In this document: positions 28,353-37,468 of the stretch, one piece after another
Layout of the letters: the number at the start of each line of letters is the position of its first letter
Position numbering within the stretch: position 1 is the stretch's first letter
The notes under the pieces: generated by a model
Seen by the model: only the letters and a program-made list of their open reading frames with translations
Told to the model about the DNA's origin: nothing
Database searches by the model: none
From: CAWAVN01 sp963825075
GTDB taxonomy: Bacteria > Planctomycetota > Planctomycetia > Planctomycetales > Planctomycetaceae
Direction: 5' to 3'
NCBI GenBank assembly: GCA_963825075.1
Contig: CAWGRX010000017.1
Coordinates: 62,001-126,000, forward strand
Length of the DNA stretch: 64,000 nucleotides
Program-made: the position numbers and the translations under genes

Positions 28353-29198
28353 GTGAAACCTGTCTTGCGAATCGTGGTGGGAGTTCTGGCGATGCTGGTG
28401 GGTCTGTTGGGCATCGCTTTGAGCGTGTTCGTCATGATCCAAACCCGCCAGACCGCCCGGCGGATCGAGCGGGAAATCCCCCAAAGCCTGGAGCACGTCC
28501 GCCAGATCGCCCAGTCGGTGCGCGAGCAGGGCGAAACCACCGAAAAGGTGTTGGAGACCACACGGGACCGCGTCGGCTATTTGGGAGAGACTATCGGAAG
28601 CCTATCGGAAAGACTCAACCGCCGGGACACGAAGAACTCGCTGCTGTTGGCCATCGACGAAGACATCGACAAGCAGCTCGACAACGCCAAACAGTTTGTG
28701 CTCTCCATGCAAAACAGCATGCGGAATCTGGGCAGCACGTTGATGCTGTTCGACTCGATGTCGCTCTTTGGCCCGCAGCGATTCGCCGACATCTCCGAGG
28801 GGGCCCGCCGTTCCGAAAATCCCTTAAGAGCCGTGGCCTTCGGCTTGACGCAGACAGCGGACTTGCTCGATCAGGTGACCAACGCAATTTCCAAACTGCA
28901 AAGCGGCGAATCGATCACGCCTTACCAGTTGGGAACGATTCAGCAAACGCTCGGCCAGGTGGACGCCGAACTCGTCAAAATCAAAACCGAGGTCGAGCGC
29001 TTCTCGAAAGAAGTGGGCCAGACCGAGGACAAAATCACCAAAGTCAAAGATGACTCCCCCCGCTGGATCCGCTCTTTGGCGAATGTGATTATGCTGTTCA
29101 TGTTCTGTTTCGGCTGCTCGCAACTGATGGTCTGCGGATTCGGGATTCATCTGATTTGGAGAACCCGCGCAGAGCGGGTCGCGCACGTCGCAGGCTGA
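28353..29198 (+). CDS. Membrane protein with central coiled coil, function unknown
   Basis: A 281-residue protein from GTG 28353. A first membrane helix (VVGVLAMLVGLLGIALSVFV) is followed by a long helical region with heptads (SLEHVRQIAQSVREQGETTE, LGQVDAELVKIKTEVERFSK) and a C-terminal membrane helix (SLANVIMLFMFCFGCSQLMV). The layout resembles membrane-spanning scaffold or chemotaxis-like helical hairpins without a recognisable signalling domain. No strong ribosome binding site precedes the GTG. It is 58 bases after the secreted coiled-coil gene and probably co-transcribed. Confidence 0.65.
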   Translation: MKPVLRIVVGVLAMLVGLLGIALSVFVMIQTRQTARRIEREIPQSLEHVRQIAQSVREQGETTEKVLETTRDRVGYLGETIGSLSERLNRRDTKNSLLLAIDEDIDKQLDNAKQFVLSMQNSMRNLGSTLMLFDSMSLFGPQRFADISEGARRSENPLRAVAFGLTQTADLLDQVTNAISKLQSGESITPYQLGTIQQTLGQVDAELVKIKTEVERFSKEVGQTEDKITKVKDDSPRWIRSLANVIMLFMFCFGCSQLMVCGFGIHLIWRTRAERVAHVAG

Positions 29199-29268
29199 GC
29201 GTTGTCCATCGTCCGCCGAAAAGTGAACGAGTCGAAAACTCAAAAAGTGAAAGGGCCGAGATTTCCTC

Positions 29269-30063
29269 ATGGCGGACGTTTTGTTGACCAATGCCCTGGC
29301 CATCGGCGTGCTGATGGCGGTTGTGTGGCTGCTGAGTTTGCCTTTGAAAGATGCGAGCATTGTGGACATCTTTTGGGGAATGGGGTTCGTCCTCGTCGCC
29401 TGGACGACCTGGTGGCAGGCTGCGGGCGATCCCGCGCGAAAACTGCTGATCGCGGTTCTGGTGACGATCTGGGGGACTCGGCTGAGCGGTTACATCGCCT
29501 GGCGGAACATTGGTCATGACGAGGATCCGCGCTACCAAGCCATGCGGGAAAAAGCCGGGCCTCGGTTTCCGCTGTTGAGCCTCGTTCGGGTGTTTTTACT
29601 GCAAGGTGTGGTGATGTGGATTGTGTCGCTGCCGGTTCAAGTCGGACAGATTCCCGCCGAACGCCCAGCTCCCGCGTGGCTTGATTTCGCGGGGATCGCC
29701 TTTTGGACCGTCGGCGTTTTTTTCGAGAGCGTCGGGGATTTTCAACTCGCCCGCTTCAAAGCCAATCCCGAAAACAAAGGGCAGGTGCTCAATCACGGGC
29801 TGTGGCGGTACACCCGGCATCCGAATTATTTTGGGGATTTCCTGATGTGGTGGGGGCTGTTTTTGATCGCCCTCGCCGCTTCGCCCGCCGCGAACTGGTG
29901 GACCGCGATCGGGCCATTTATTATGTCGTTTTTCCTGATGCGAGTTTCCGGGGTGACGCTTCTGGAAAAATCGCTCAAAGAATCCAAAGGCCCCGCTTAC
30001 GATGACTACATCCGGCGAACCAACGCCTTCTTCCCCGGCCCGCCGAAGGCGGTTAACCACTAA
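29269..30063 (+). CDS. DUF1295 / steroid 5-alpha-reductase-like membrane protein
   Basis: A 264-residue polytopic membrane protein with six or seven helices. The family signature is in the C-terminal half: NHGLWRYTRHPNYFGDFLMW, with the conserved RHPNYFG motif, and then VSGVTLLEKSL. Members of this group are related to NADPH-dependent steroid/enone reductases and to isoprenylcysteine methyltransferases. The N-terminal DIFWGMGFVLVAWTTWW is also typical. The substrate in bacteria is unknown. Confidence 0.85.
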   Translation: MADVLLTNALAIGVLMAVVWLLSLPLKDASIVDIFWGMGFVLVAWTTWWQAAGDPARKLLIAVLVTIWGTRLSGYIAWRNIGHDEDPRYQAMREKAGPRFPLLSLVRVFLLQGVVMWIVSLPVQVGQIPAERPAPAWLDFAGIAFWTVGVFFESVGDFQLARFKANPENKGQVLNHGLWRYTRHPNYFGDFLMWWGLFLIALAASPAANWWTAIGPFIMSFFLMRVSGVTLLEKSLKESKGPAYDDYIRRTNAFFPGPPKAVNH

Positions 30064-30097
30064 ATCGCCGTGCGCGATTTTGTGCTTTCCCGCGGCG

Positions 30098-30268
30098 GAA
30101 AATCCGAAATACGAATCTCGAAATCCGAAACAAATACCAATGACCGAAATTCCAATATCCAAACCCTGGGCGTCGGCTGGGTTTTATGAAGGGACGGATT
30201 TGTTTGGGACATTCGGATTTCGGATTTTGAATTTGTTTCGAGTTTCGGATTTCGTGTTTCGGATTTTC
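30098..30268. repeat. Imperfect inverted repeat of CGAAATCCGAAA type
   Basis: The left arm (30098-30152, GAAAATCCGAAATACGAATC onwards) and the complement of the right arm (30211-30268, GAAAATCCGAAACACGAAAT onwards) align over about 55 bases with scattered mismatches, around a central spacer of about 60 bases. It fills the gap between the DUF1295 gene and the CvpA gene. Confidence 0.7.
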
Positions 30269-30302
30269 ACCAGAAACCGCGCTCATTCAGAATTCGTGTT
30301 CC

Positions 30303-30965
30303 ATGTTGATTGATCTTGTCTTTCTCGGAATTTTCGTTTGGGTGACGATCCGGGTCGCGGAGGAAGAGGCTTGGGGCGCGGCGGGGGCGTGTTTGTCGGT
30401 GTTGTTTGCCGGGCTGTTCGCGATGAACACGTTTGAACCACTCGCCGAGTATTTGGAGCAGAAGATTTCCTCGGCGGAGGCGTGGCGGTTTCGCTGGGAT
30501 GTGATTTCGCTATTGGGCTTGTTTGCGGGCGGGGTGTCCCTGCTGCGAATTGTGACGGAACGCCTGGCCCCTGCCAGTATCCCGATTCCCCGGCCGGCGG
30601 AAATGGTGCTCCGCTGGTTGGCGGGGGCTCTGGCGGGGTATCTCACGGTGGCGATTCTGCTGACGGCGGTGCATGTCGCCCCGCTGCCCCGCTTGGTCAC
30701 CGGACAGGAGGTCATTGAAATCGGTGGCTTCGAGGCCGAACGCCCGCAGTTCTTCGGCCTCGGACCGGCCCGGCAATGGTTGAGCTTCAATCAGTGGATT
30801 TCCCAACACGCCCTCAATCGGGGCAACTCGCGCCGGCTGTTCGACGGCCCGATTTATTCTTCGGGAGGCGACACGGGAATTTGGCCTTCGTTTCCCATCC
30901 GCTATGCCGCCCGCCGAGAAGCCGTCACCCGCGCCCGCTTGGGACTGCCCGATGGGAATGAGTAG
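30303..30965 (+). CDS. CvpA-like membrane protein
   Basis: A 220-residue protein with four predicted membrane helices in the first 130 residues (MLIDLVFLGIFVWVTIRVAE, AGACLSVLFAGLFAMNTFEP, VISLLGLFAGGVSLLRIVTE, WLAGALAGYLTVAILLTAVH), the arrangement of the CvpA/colicin V production family. A soluble tail follows, rich in aromatic and Arg residues. CvpA homologues affect envelope integrity; the mechanism is unclear. The ATG at 30303 opens the first helix. Confidence 0.6.
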   Translation: MLIDLVFLGIFVWVTIRVAEEEAWGAAGACLSVLFAGLFAMNTFEPLAEYLEQKISSAEAWRFRWDVISLLGLFAGGVSLLRIVTERLAPASIPIPRPAEMVLRWLAGALAGYLTVAILLTAVHVAPLPRLVTGQEVIEIGGFEAERPQFFGLGPARQWLSFNQWISQHALNRGNSRRLFDGPIYSSGGDTGIWPSFPIRYAARREAVTRARLGLPDGNE

Positions 30966-31131
30966 CGAAGCAAGACCGGAAACCGGCGATGGTATTCTGT
31001 TGAATCCCACGGCTCGCCCGTGGTGCGACTGCCGATGCTGGGATTCTGCGTCGGCATTACTCCGCTGCGATAGCCGCTGCTTTTGAAGTCTTCACTCTCA
31101 GGCGCTCTACTTTTTATCAGGACCGTTGGAA

Positions 31132-31320
31132 ATGACTACAGAAATCGAATTCATCTCCGCAACGACGCCGCCCCGCTGTCCCTTTTGCGACGAACCTTTG
31201 ACTCGCGTGGAGTTCACCCGCCAAAAGCTTTCGTTCGGATTCATGAAGGGATTTACATGGGTCGTGCTCTTGCAATGCGGAAAGTGCGCCAAAGTCCTGG
31301 GAACGCAAACCTGGGATTGA
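31132..31320 (+). CDS. Small zinc-ribbon protein
   Basis: A 62-residue protein with ATG 31132 and AGGA nine bases upstream. Two CxxC pairs (CPFC near residue 14 and CGKC near residue 47) form a probable zinc ribbon around FTRQKLSFGFMKGFTWVVLL. The upstream in-frame start adds only two residues. No specific family is recognised; such proteins are often accessory or regulatory. Confidence 0.6.
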   Translation: MTTEIEFISATTPPRCPFCDEPLTRVEFTRQKLSFGFMKGFTWVVLLQCGKCAKVLGTQTWD

Positions 31321-31576
31321 TTCCTGAAACCGTGTCTTGCCCTTGGTTCATTCCAAGCGCTCCGATTTGAAGAATCATCCGAATCGCTTTGATCCATAAC
31401 ATCCGCAGGATCGGCGGCGGATTGTCTGACCAATCCGCCGCCCGCTGTCAAAAAGCCACGCGATTCGGCGAGGAATCGTCGTCACGGGGGGAATCGGTGA
31501 GGTAGAGTTCCAGGGCCACCCTTCTGTGATCGCTCAGGCGCTCCCTGTTCCCATTCCCAAACGTTAGGAGGCAAGC

Positions 31577-33771
31577 GTGTCTCCCTCCACCACCGCCTTT
31601 TCCGGCGATTCCCTCCCCGGCGAATCGCTTTCGGACCTGTTGTCGTCCGCCCAATCGACGCCGTCGGCTTATCCGCCGGGCGCTCCGTTATTAGCCACAC
31701 ATCCCACCGATTCCTCCCGAATTCTGTTGGGTTTGATGGCGTTGGCCCGCCGGGCGGAAGAAGACGCGGAGGATCCCGCCGCGGATTCCCTGCACGGGGC
31801 GATTTCGCGGCCGGTGCTGCGAAGTTTGCTCACGGCGCTCCATCACCGGGATAAAAGCACGATCCAGCACTGCCGGCGCGTGGCGATGCTCTGCGCGGGG
31901 ATAGGTAAGTATCTGGGATGGAACGATCAGCAACTGAAGACGCTCGAAGTCGCGGCCTTGCTTCATGACGTCGGAAAGATCGGCGTGCCGGACCACGTGT
32001 TGTTCAAGCCCGGCAAACTCAGCCCGGACGAAGCCGAGTTGATGGCCCTGCACAGAAACATCGCGATCGATGTGCTGCAAGCCTGTCGGGTCCACAAGGA
32101 GGTGTTGGACATCGTGGTGCAATCGCATTTGCACTATAACGGGGCCAACGACAGCTTCCGGCGGATCGGCAGCGACGTCCACCAGGGGGCGCGGATTTTG
32201 GCGGTGGCAGACGCTTACGAATCCCTCACGACGCCTCAAGTCTATCGGGAACGAAAATCGCACGAGCAGTCGCTCAAAATTTTAATGGATGCCGCCGGCG
32301 CGCAGTTTGACGGGAATGTGGTGCTTTCGCTGTCGCGGTGGATCGAAGCCGAAGGCGTGCCCTTCGACGGGGCGAAGCCGGACCGCAATCCGGAATGGAA
32401 CCGGAGCCTCGCGCCGGAAGAAGTTCACGAGGCGAATGCCCTTTGTCATATCTTTTCCTATCTGTACCTGCTGGAAAGCCTGTACGACGGGTTTTACATC
32501 GTGGATGCCGATCGGCGGTACGTGGTTTGGAACTGCGGAGCCGAGCGGTTGTTGGGGCATACGCCGCACGCGATGATGGACCGCACCTGGTCGGGGCGGA
32601 TGCTCAAGCAGGCCAACTCCCTCGGCGAGGTGCTCTCCGACGGCGATTGTGCGCTCAACGCCGTGATGGAATCCGGCCGGCCGATGACGAACATCATGAA
32701 ATGGCAGCACGCGGACGGGCATTGGGTCGATACCGAGACGCAAACCGTCCCCTTGATCGGCTACGACGGCGACTTGCAAGGGGTGGCGGAGATTTTTCGG
32801 GACCTGTCCCGCACCAGCCGCCGGCCTTTGGAATTTCGCGAACTCAAAATGGCCGCCAGCCGCGATGCGTTGACCTCGGTCGCCAATCGCGGAGAGTTGG
32901 AAACCCAACTCACCCTGCTGGTCAACGAATACGGAGAGACCAAGAAACCCGAACCGTTCTCGGTGATCTTTCTGGACATCGATCATTTCAAATCGATCAA
33001 CGACAATTTCGGCCACGCGGCGGGCGACCACGTGCTGATCGAAACCGCCAAGTTGATTCAGCACGAAACCTATTCCGGCGAATTGGTGGGACGCTACGGT
33101 GGCGAGGAATTTGTCATCATCTGCCCAAGCACCGAATTGGAACAGGCCCGCTCGCGCCGGAGCGGCTCCGGCAGGCCCTCAGCCGCAAGTCCTTGGCGGA
33201 TTTGAAGGGGGAATCGATCACGGCCTCGTTCGGCGTGGCCCAAATGGAGCGGGGCGATTCTGTATCGAGCTTGCTTAGGCGGGCCGACCGGGCGCTTTAC
33301 CTCTCCAAAGAAACCGGCCGCAATCGCACGACCACGCTCACCAACGAAGAATTTCTGAACGGGGCCGATCCAGACCCCCCCTGCGAAGACGAGGACGTTC
33401 AGGACGAACCGTTCGTGTTCCGCACCACGTTCCTTGCCTGCGTGACAGCGGAAATCCTCGTGTATAAGCTGGGAGGCTTTATGGCCGACCAGAACGCCAA
33501 ACTCGTGGATGCCAATTTCAAAGAGGCGATGTTCTCCATCGGCAGCGGCGGCTTGTTGGGCGGTTGGGGAAGCACCAGCGACCGCCAGCCGATTTCGCTG
33601 CACGTGCAGTTCTCGACAGATCCGCGAGAGAAAAAATCAAAAGCCGGTGCAAGCCAGGTTCCCGTGGAAGTCACAATTCGTCCGCGCGGCCGCGTTCGGG
33701 ATCGGGAACTGTTCCAATTGCGCGCGAAGCGGGTCGTCAAGTCGCTCCGAGCCTACTTCGCCGCGAATTGA
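31577..33771 (+). CDS. HD-GYP/PAS/GGDEF c-di-GMP signalling protein, frameshifted
   Basis: The GTG at 31577 has AGGAGG upstream. An HD-GYP-type phosphohydrolase domain spans residues about 90-240 (HCRRVAMLCAGIGKYLGWND, LLHDVGKIGVPDHVLFKPGK), but the region normally reading HHExxDGxGYP is SHLHYNGANDSFRRIGSD, so the GYP motif is absent. A PAS-like domain follows (LYDGFYIVDADRRYVVWNCG), then a GGDEF domain with an intact active motif as GRYGGEEFVI. At about 33150 a -1 shift occurs; the second frame resumes APERLRQALS and ends the GGDEF domain (LLRRADRALYLSKETGRNRT), then adds about 150 residues of unknown type. The repaired protein is about 730 aa. Confidence 0.8.
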
Positions 33772-34493
33772 TAGTAAACCGTGTGCCAATCCAATCAGCC
33801 GGAACGCGTTAGCGTCTGGTTTCTTCGCGACAGCAACCGAACCGCGGGCGAGCGGCTGATGGCACTGAGAGGCTATCCGGAAATGTTTCTCTTGTTTTTT
33901 GGGTTACGCCGCGTTGCGGTATTTGAATTTGGCGTTGCGTTTGTCAGGAGCGAGCTTTCTTAGTACGACAGCGCTAAGTCAAGGTTCCGTTTCGTGATCC
34001 CATCGGACTGTTGGGATGGTTGTGAGATCGATTCCCAATTCTGTGAGGCGTTTTTTTGTGGTTCGTGTGTGGCTCTCTCGGGCTTGGGCGTTTCGGTGTT
34101 GATGGTATTGGATTTCATCACTGGCATGTTCGATCAGCAGGTCGGCGACGAGGCCGTCAAGCCACCACGAGCGGACGATCGCCGAGACCGCCGTGCGGCC
34201 TTCGGTTCCGCAGTGCAACAACGCTTTGCTTACGCTTCGACCTCGCTTCAAAAAGCCTTGTTTTCTAGGGGCTTTCACTTCGACTTGGCTTTGCTTTCGA
34301 TTAGCTCAAAGTAGGTTTTCATTGATTAGTGGGGGGATTAGTGGGGGGAACAGCGGCGACTTCGAGTGTGTGAACCCCATAGTTGCACGAATTTTGTGGT
34401 CAGAAATAGCAAAAAGCGGTGAAACCCCTTGTTTGAAAGTGTCAAATAGAGGTAACAAGACACTATTCACACTCAACAAGGAGTTCACCGCCA
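33772..34493. other. Left margin of the insertion-sequence cluster, no firm gene
   Basis: This 720-base stretch contains the palindromic repeat above, a minus-strand open frame at 33979-34278 (99 aa) that I cannot place, and a 12-base tandem duplication at 34325-34348 (ATTAGTGGGGGG twice). The 99-aa frame is basic at its end (NAQARESHTRTTKKRLTELG) and could be the tail of a degraded mobile gene. The right part, from about 34370, is probably the left end of the IS1380-type element. Confidence 0.4.
33794..33821. repeat. Copy of the GGAACGCGTTAGCG palindromic repeat
   Basis: AGCCGGAACGCGTTAGCG followed by TCTGGT. The same element occurs at 49101-49129 and, inverted, at 53912-53940. The centre (CGCGTTAGCG or CGCGCTAGCG) is near-palindromic. 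Confidence 0.6.
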
Positions 34494-35332
34494 GTGAGTT
34501 TTCGATCGTCCGATATTCGTCGTCCTGTGGCCCCCGTTCCTCAAGTCCGGTTTGATGTCAAAGAGACCGACAGGCTGACATCGTTTAGTGGGCTCGTCCT
34601 CTTTCAGGCTCTGTTTGAGCGGCTGAAACTTCGGCAAAAGCTAGAGGCCTGTTTTGAACATTTCTCAAGCACCCGCCTCTATCAACCGCACGTGATCGTT
34701 CAGACTCTGATCCTGCAAATTGTGATGGGGTTTCGCTGTTTACGGGATCGAGACTATTATGCCGACGATCCGTTGGTTTGTCGACTGTTAGGCGTGGCAA
34801 AGTTGCCGGACGTTTCCACAATTTCCCGCACGCTGGCGGAACTCGATGACACATGTGTCGAGAACGTAAGGGATCTGACCCGAACGCTCGTCTTGGACCG
34901 ACTCGAACAAGAACGGCTGCCTCGGGTGACGCTGGACTTCGACGGGTCGGTGCTGTCCACCCTGCGGCATGCCGAAGGCACGGCTGTGGGGTTCAACAAG
35001 AAAAAGAAAGGCGCTCGGAGTTACTACAACCTGTTCTGTACAGTGGCCCAGACGGGACAGTTTCTGGATCGATTCCACCGGCCGGGGAATGTCCATGATT
35101 CCAACGGAGCGACGGCGTTTGCCCGTCAGTGTTTTCGGATCGTGCGAAACCGCTTGCCGCAGGCGGTGCTGGAAGCTCGCATCGATAGTGCATTCTTTAG
35201 CGAAGATTTCCTTAGCCAACTGGCCCGGCAGGGCGTGGAGTTCACGGCTTCAGTGCCGTTTGCCCGGTTTCCCAAGCTCAAAAAGCTTATCGAACGCCGA
35301 GAGCGCTGGCGGCGAATCGATGACACATGGTC
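34370..35332 (+). mobile_element. Truncated IS1380-family element
   Basis: It contains the 5' part of an IS1380-type transposase and ends abruptly at 35332 at the terminal repeat of the IS1634 element. The left boundary is approximate and its terminal repeat cannot be verified because the right end is missing. Confidence 0.65.
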
Positions 35333-35396
35333 CTACCCCATGTTTGGGTTAGAGATTCGCAAATGCTTGTATACAAGTTCCGAAAATGGCGATTAG
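34494..35396 (+). pseudogene. IS1380-family transposase, 3' end lost
   Basis: The GTG at 34494 has AAGGAG upstream. The N-terminal DNA-binding region (LYQPHVIVQTLILQIVMGFR, LLGVAKLPDVSTISRTLAEL) and the first catalytic segment (RVTLDFDGSVLSTLRHAEGT, then KKGARSYYNLFCTVAQTGQF) match IS1380 transposases, which are usually about 430-480 aa. The reading frame is native to about residue 280 (RIDDTWS) and then runs into IS1634 terminal sequence, giving an artificial tail ending at 35396. The last catalytic acid is missing, so the protein should be inactive. Confidence 0.8.
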
Positions 35397-37325
35397 TCAC
35401 TACAGGACCGTTTCTTGCCCCTCCGGTGGGGTTGGGGGGAGGCGGTCGGTGATGGGGAGGGCATTCAGCACTTGGCCCGCGTGGGGAGAACCGCGGCTGG
35501 TGCCGCGGCGGGGTGGGCCGTCGGGAACGCGAAATTCCACCAGGCGGATCGTGGAGACCGCCTCCAAGGCAAATGCCGCCGAGAAGTCCAAGCCCGCCTC
35601 GGTCAGTCGGCGTTCCAAGAGTCGCTCCAGCAGCAACGCCAGTGTGGCCACGAAAATATGACCTTCGATCCGCGCTTGAGTGCGGTGGTGGATCGGCCGC
35701 AGGTCGATCACGTCTTTCAAATGGCGAAAGCCCCGCTCGACTTCCATCAGATCTTTGTATTGAGCGACCGCATCGAGGGCCGTGATGCCCGCTTCGCTGG
35801 TGGCAATCACATACCGCCCTTCCAGCCGACGTTCGCGCGGCAAATGCGTGGGATGTTCGAAGAACTCAAACGCACCGTCGTCTTGCAATCGCCAGGCGTA
35901 ATATCTCGATCCATGATTCCGCGAAAGGATGCGGCCGGCCGCCTCCCCGATCTTGTCGCGTTGGACCAATCGGCCCGCCGCGACCCGCGCTTGCAACCGC
36001 TCGAACGCCGCGCGGGTTTTCTCCATCGACCGCTCGCGCTGGGCTTGTTCGTACTGCCGGCGTTCTTCCGAATCGATCACGAACACCCGCAGGCCCTCTT
36101 CACCCGACTCGACTTCCTGCACTTTGGTTTGAGGCGGTGACTTTTTCTCGCGCGCCGTGAGGCCCACCGGACACGTCTCCCATTTCGTTTCATCCAACGA
36201 CTCCAGCCAACCGTCCAACTGCGGATTCCGCCGGCCTTGAGGCCCATCAAAAAGCCCTGCTCGCGGTCTTGGATCTGCGTCTTTGTCCCTTCCGTCACCA
36301 TGCCGCGATCGCCCACGAACACCACCCGCTCAAAGCCGAACCGGGTTTTGAGATCTTCAAGCACCTCATCCACGGTGCTTGCATCTTTGCGGTTCCCGGC
36401 GAACACGTGATGCGCGATCGGCCAGCCCGCCACCATCACCACGCCCACCAAGACCTGCACGTTCTGCGGCTTGCCATCGCGGCTGTAGCCATACCGGGCG
36501 ATCTCGGGATCTCCCGCCCCTTCAAAGTACGTGCTCGTCAAATCGTAAAGCACAAACTCCGGCTTGAAGTGAAACAGATCCCGCAAGCGATGAAACAGAT
36601 CGACCTCGATGTCGTCCTTGGCCGCGATCAACCGATCCAGCGTGCGATACCAGGCCTCCAACTGGCGATGATGCACCCGCACGCGGCCGCGCTGATGCCA
36701 GTGCGGCACGAACCGCCGGCCATCCCGCGTACAAACGTAATCGGTTTCCAGCCAGCCGGCCAAACCGTGTTCGCTCTTGGGCCGGATCAAGCGGTTGGCC
36801 AACAGCGCAAATGCGCGGTCGGTGTAAGACACCTGACCTCGCGACCGGCCCAGCCGCCGATCGAAGATCCCCCACAAGCCCAACTCCTCGAAGAGCGCCC
36901 GCACGACAAGCACCGGCCCCCAAGTGGAAGCATCGAGAATTTCCTCTTCACCCGGCCCTGCCGGTTCTTCGCCCAAGAGCAACCGCCGAAGCCCCGGCAA
37001 GACTTCGAGGAGCACATCTTTGCGTCCCAACTCGGCCACGGTGCGCTGCTTGACCTTGCCGTCTTCGCGAAAGGACTCCACGACGCGAACATACTCGTTC
37101 ACGCTGCCGTTGGAGGAGGGGACTTTGACCAGGCGGACATACATGCCGAATAGTATCACGACATGTGACCCAGAAATCAAGTTTTATTTTTCAATATTTT
37201 GAAAAAACTTCAACGATTTTGTATCACTACGTTTTCCCGCCCGCGAAGCAAAAAACCTGCAAAAACAAGGCCTTTTTGCCACTCCCGCCCCGAAAAAACT
37301 TGGAGAAAACCCAAACATGGGGTAG
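35333..37325 (-). mobile_element. IS1634-family (IS4 group) insertion sequence
   Basis: The ends carry an identical 18-base inverted repeat, CTACCCCATGTTTGGGTT at 35333-35350 and its exact complement at 37308-37325. The interior encodes an IS1634 transposase on the minus strand. The outermost CTA may be shared with the targets. The left flank is an IS1380 gene and the right flank an ISKra4 gene, so the element does not sit in one continuous target. Confidence 0.85.
35400..37144 (-). pseudogene. IS1634-family transposase, frameshifted
   Basis: The frame opening at ATG 37144 (MYVRLVKVPSSNGSVNEYVR) carries the N-terminal part with DLTSTYFEG and GRDGKPQNVQVLVG-like segments (here YSRDGKPQNVQVLVGVVMVA) and VVFVGDRGMVTEGT, the first two DDE acids. 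At about 36233 one G appears to be missing in AAGGCCGG; restoring it joins GFLMGLK to RRNPQLDGWLES in the second frame, which holds the last catalytic region QYKDLMEVERGFRHLKDVID. Full length would be about 580 aa, as expected. As sequenced the product is broken. Confidence 0.85.
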
Positions 37326-37468
37326 CGCATCCGGTGCAGGTTGTTTGTGAAGTAGCGACAGACGGCGGTGATCTCCCGGCGAGCTTCGCCTTTGAGTTTC
37401 CGCTTCGTGGCCATCTGCCGGAACCCGGCGATCACGCTGGCGGTTTCGCCCCGCAGGATCCTTAGGAC

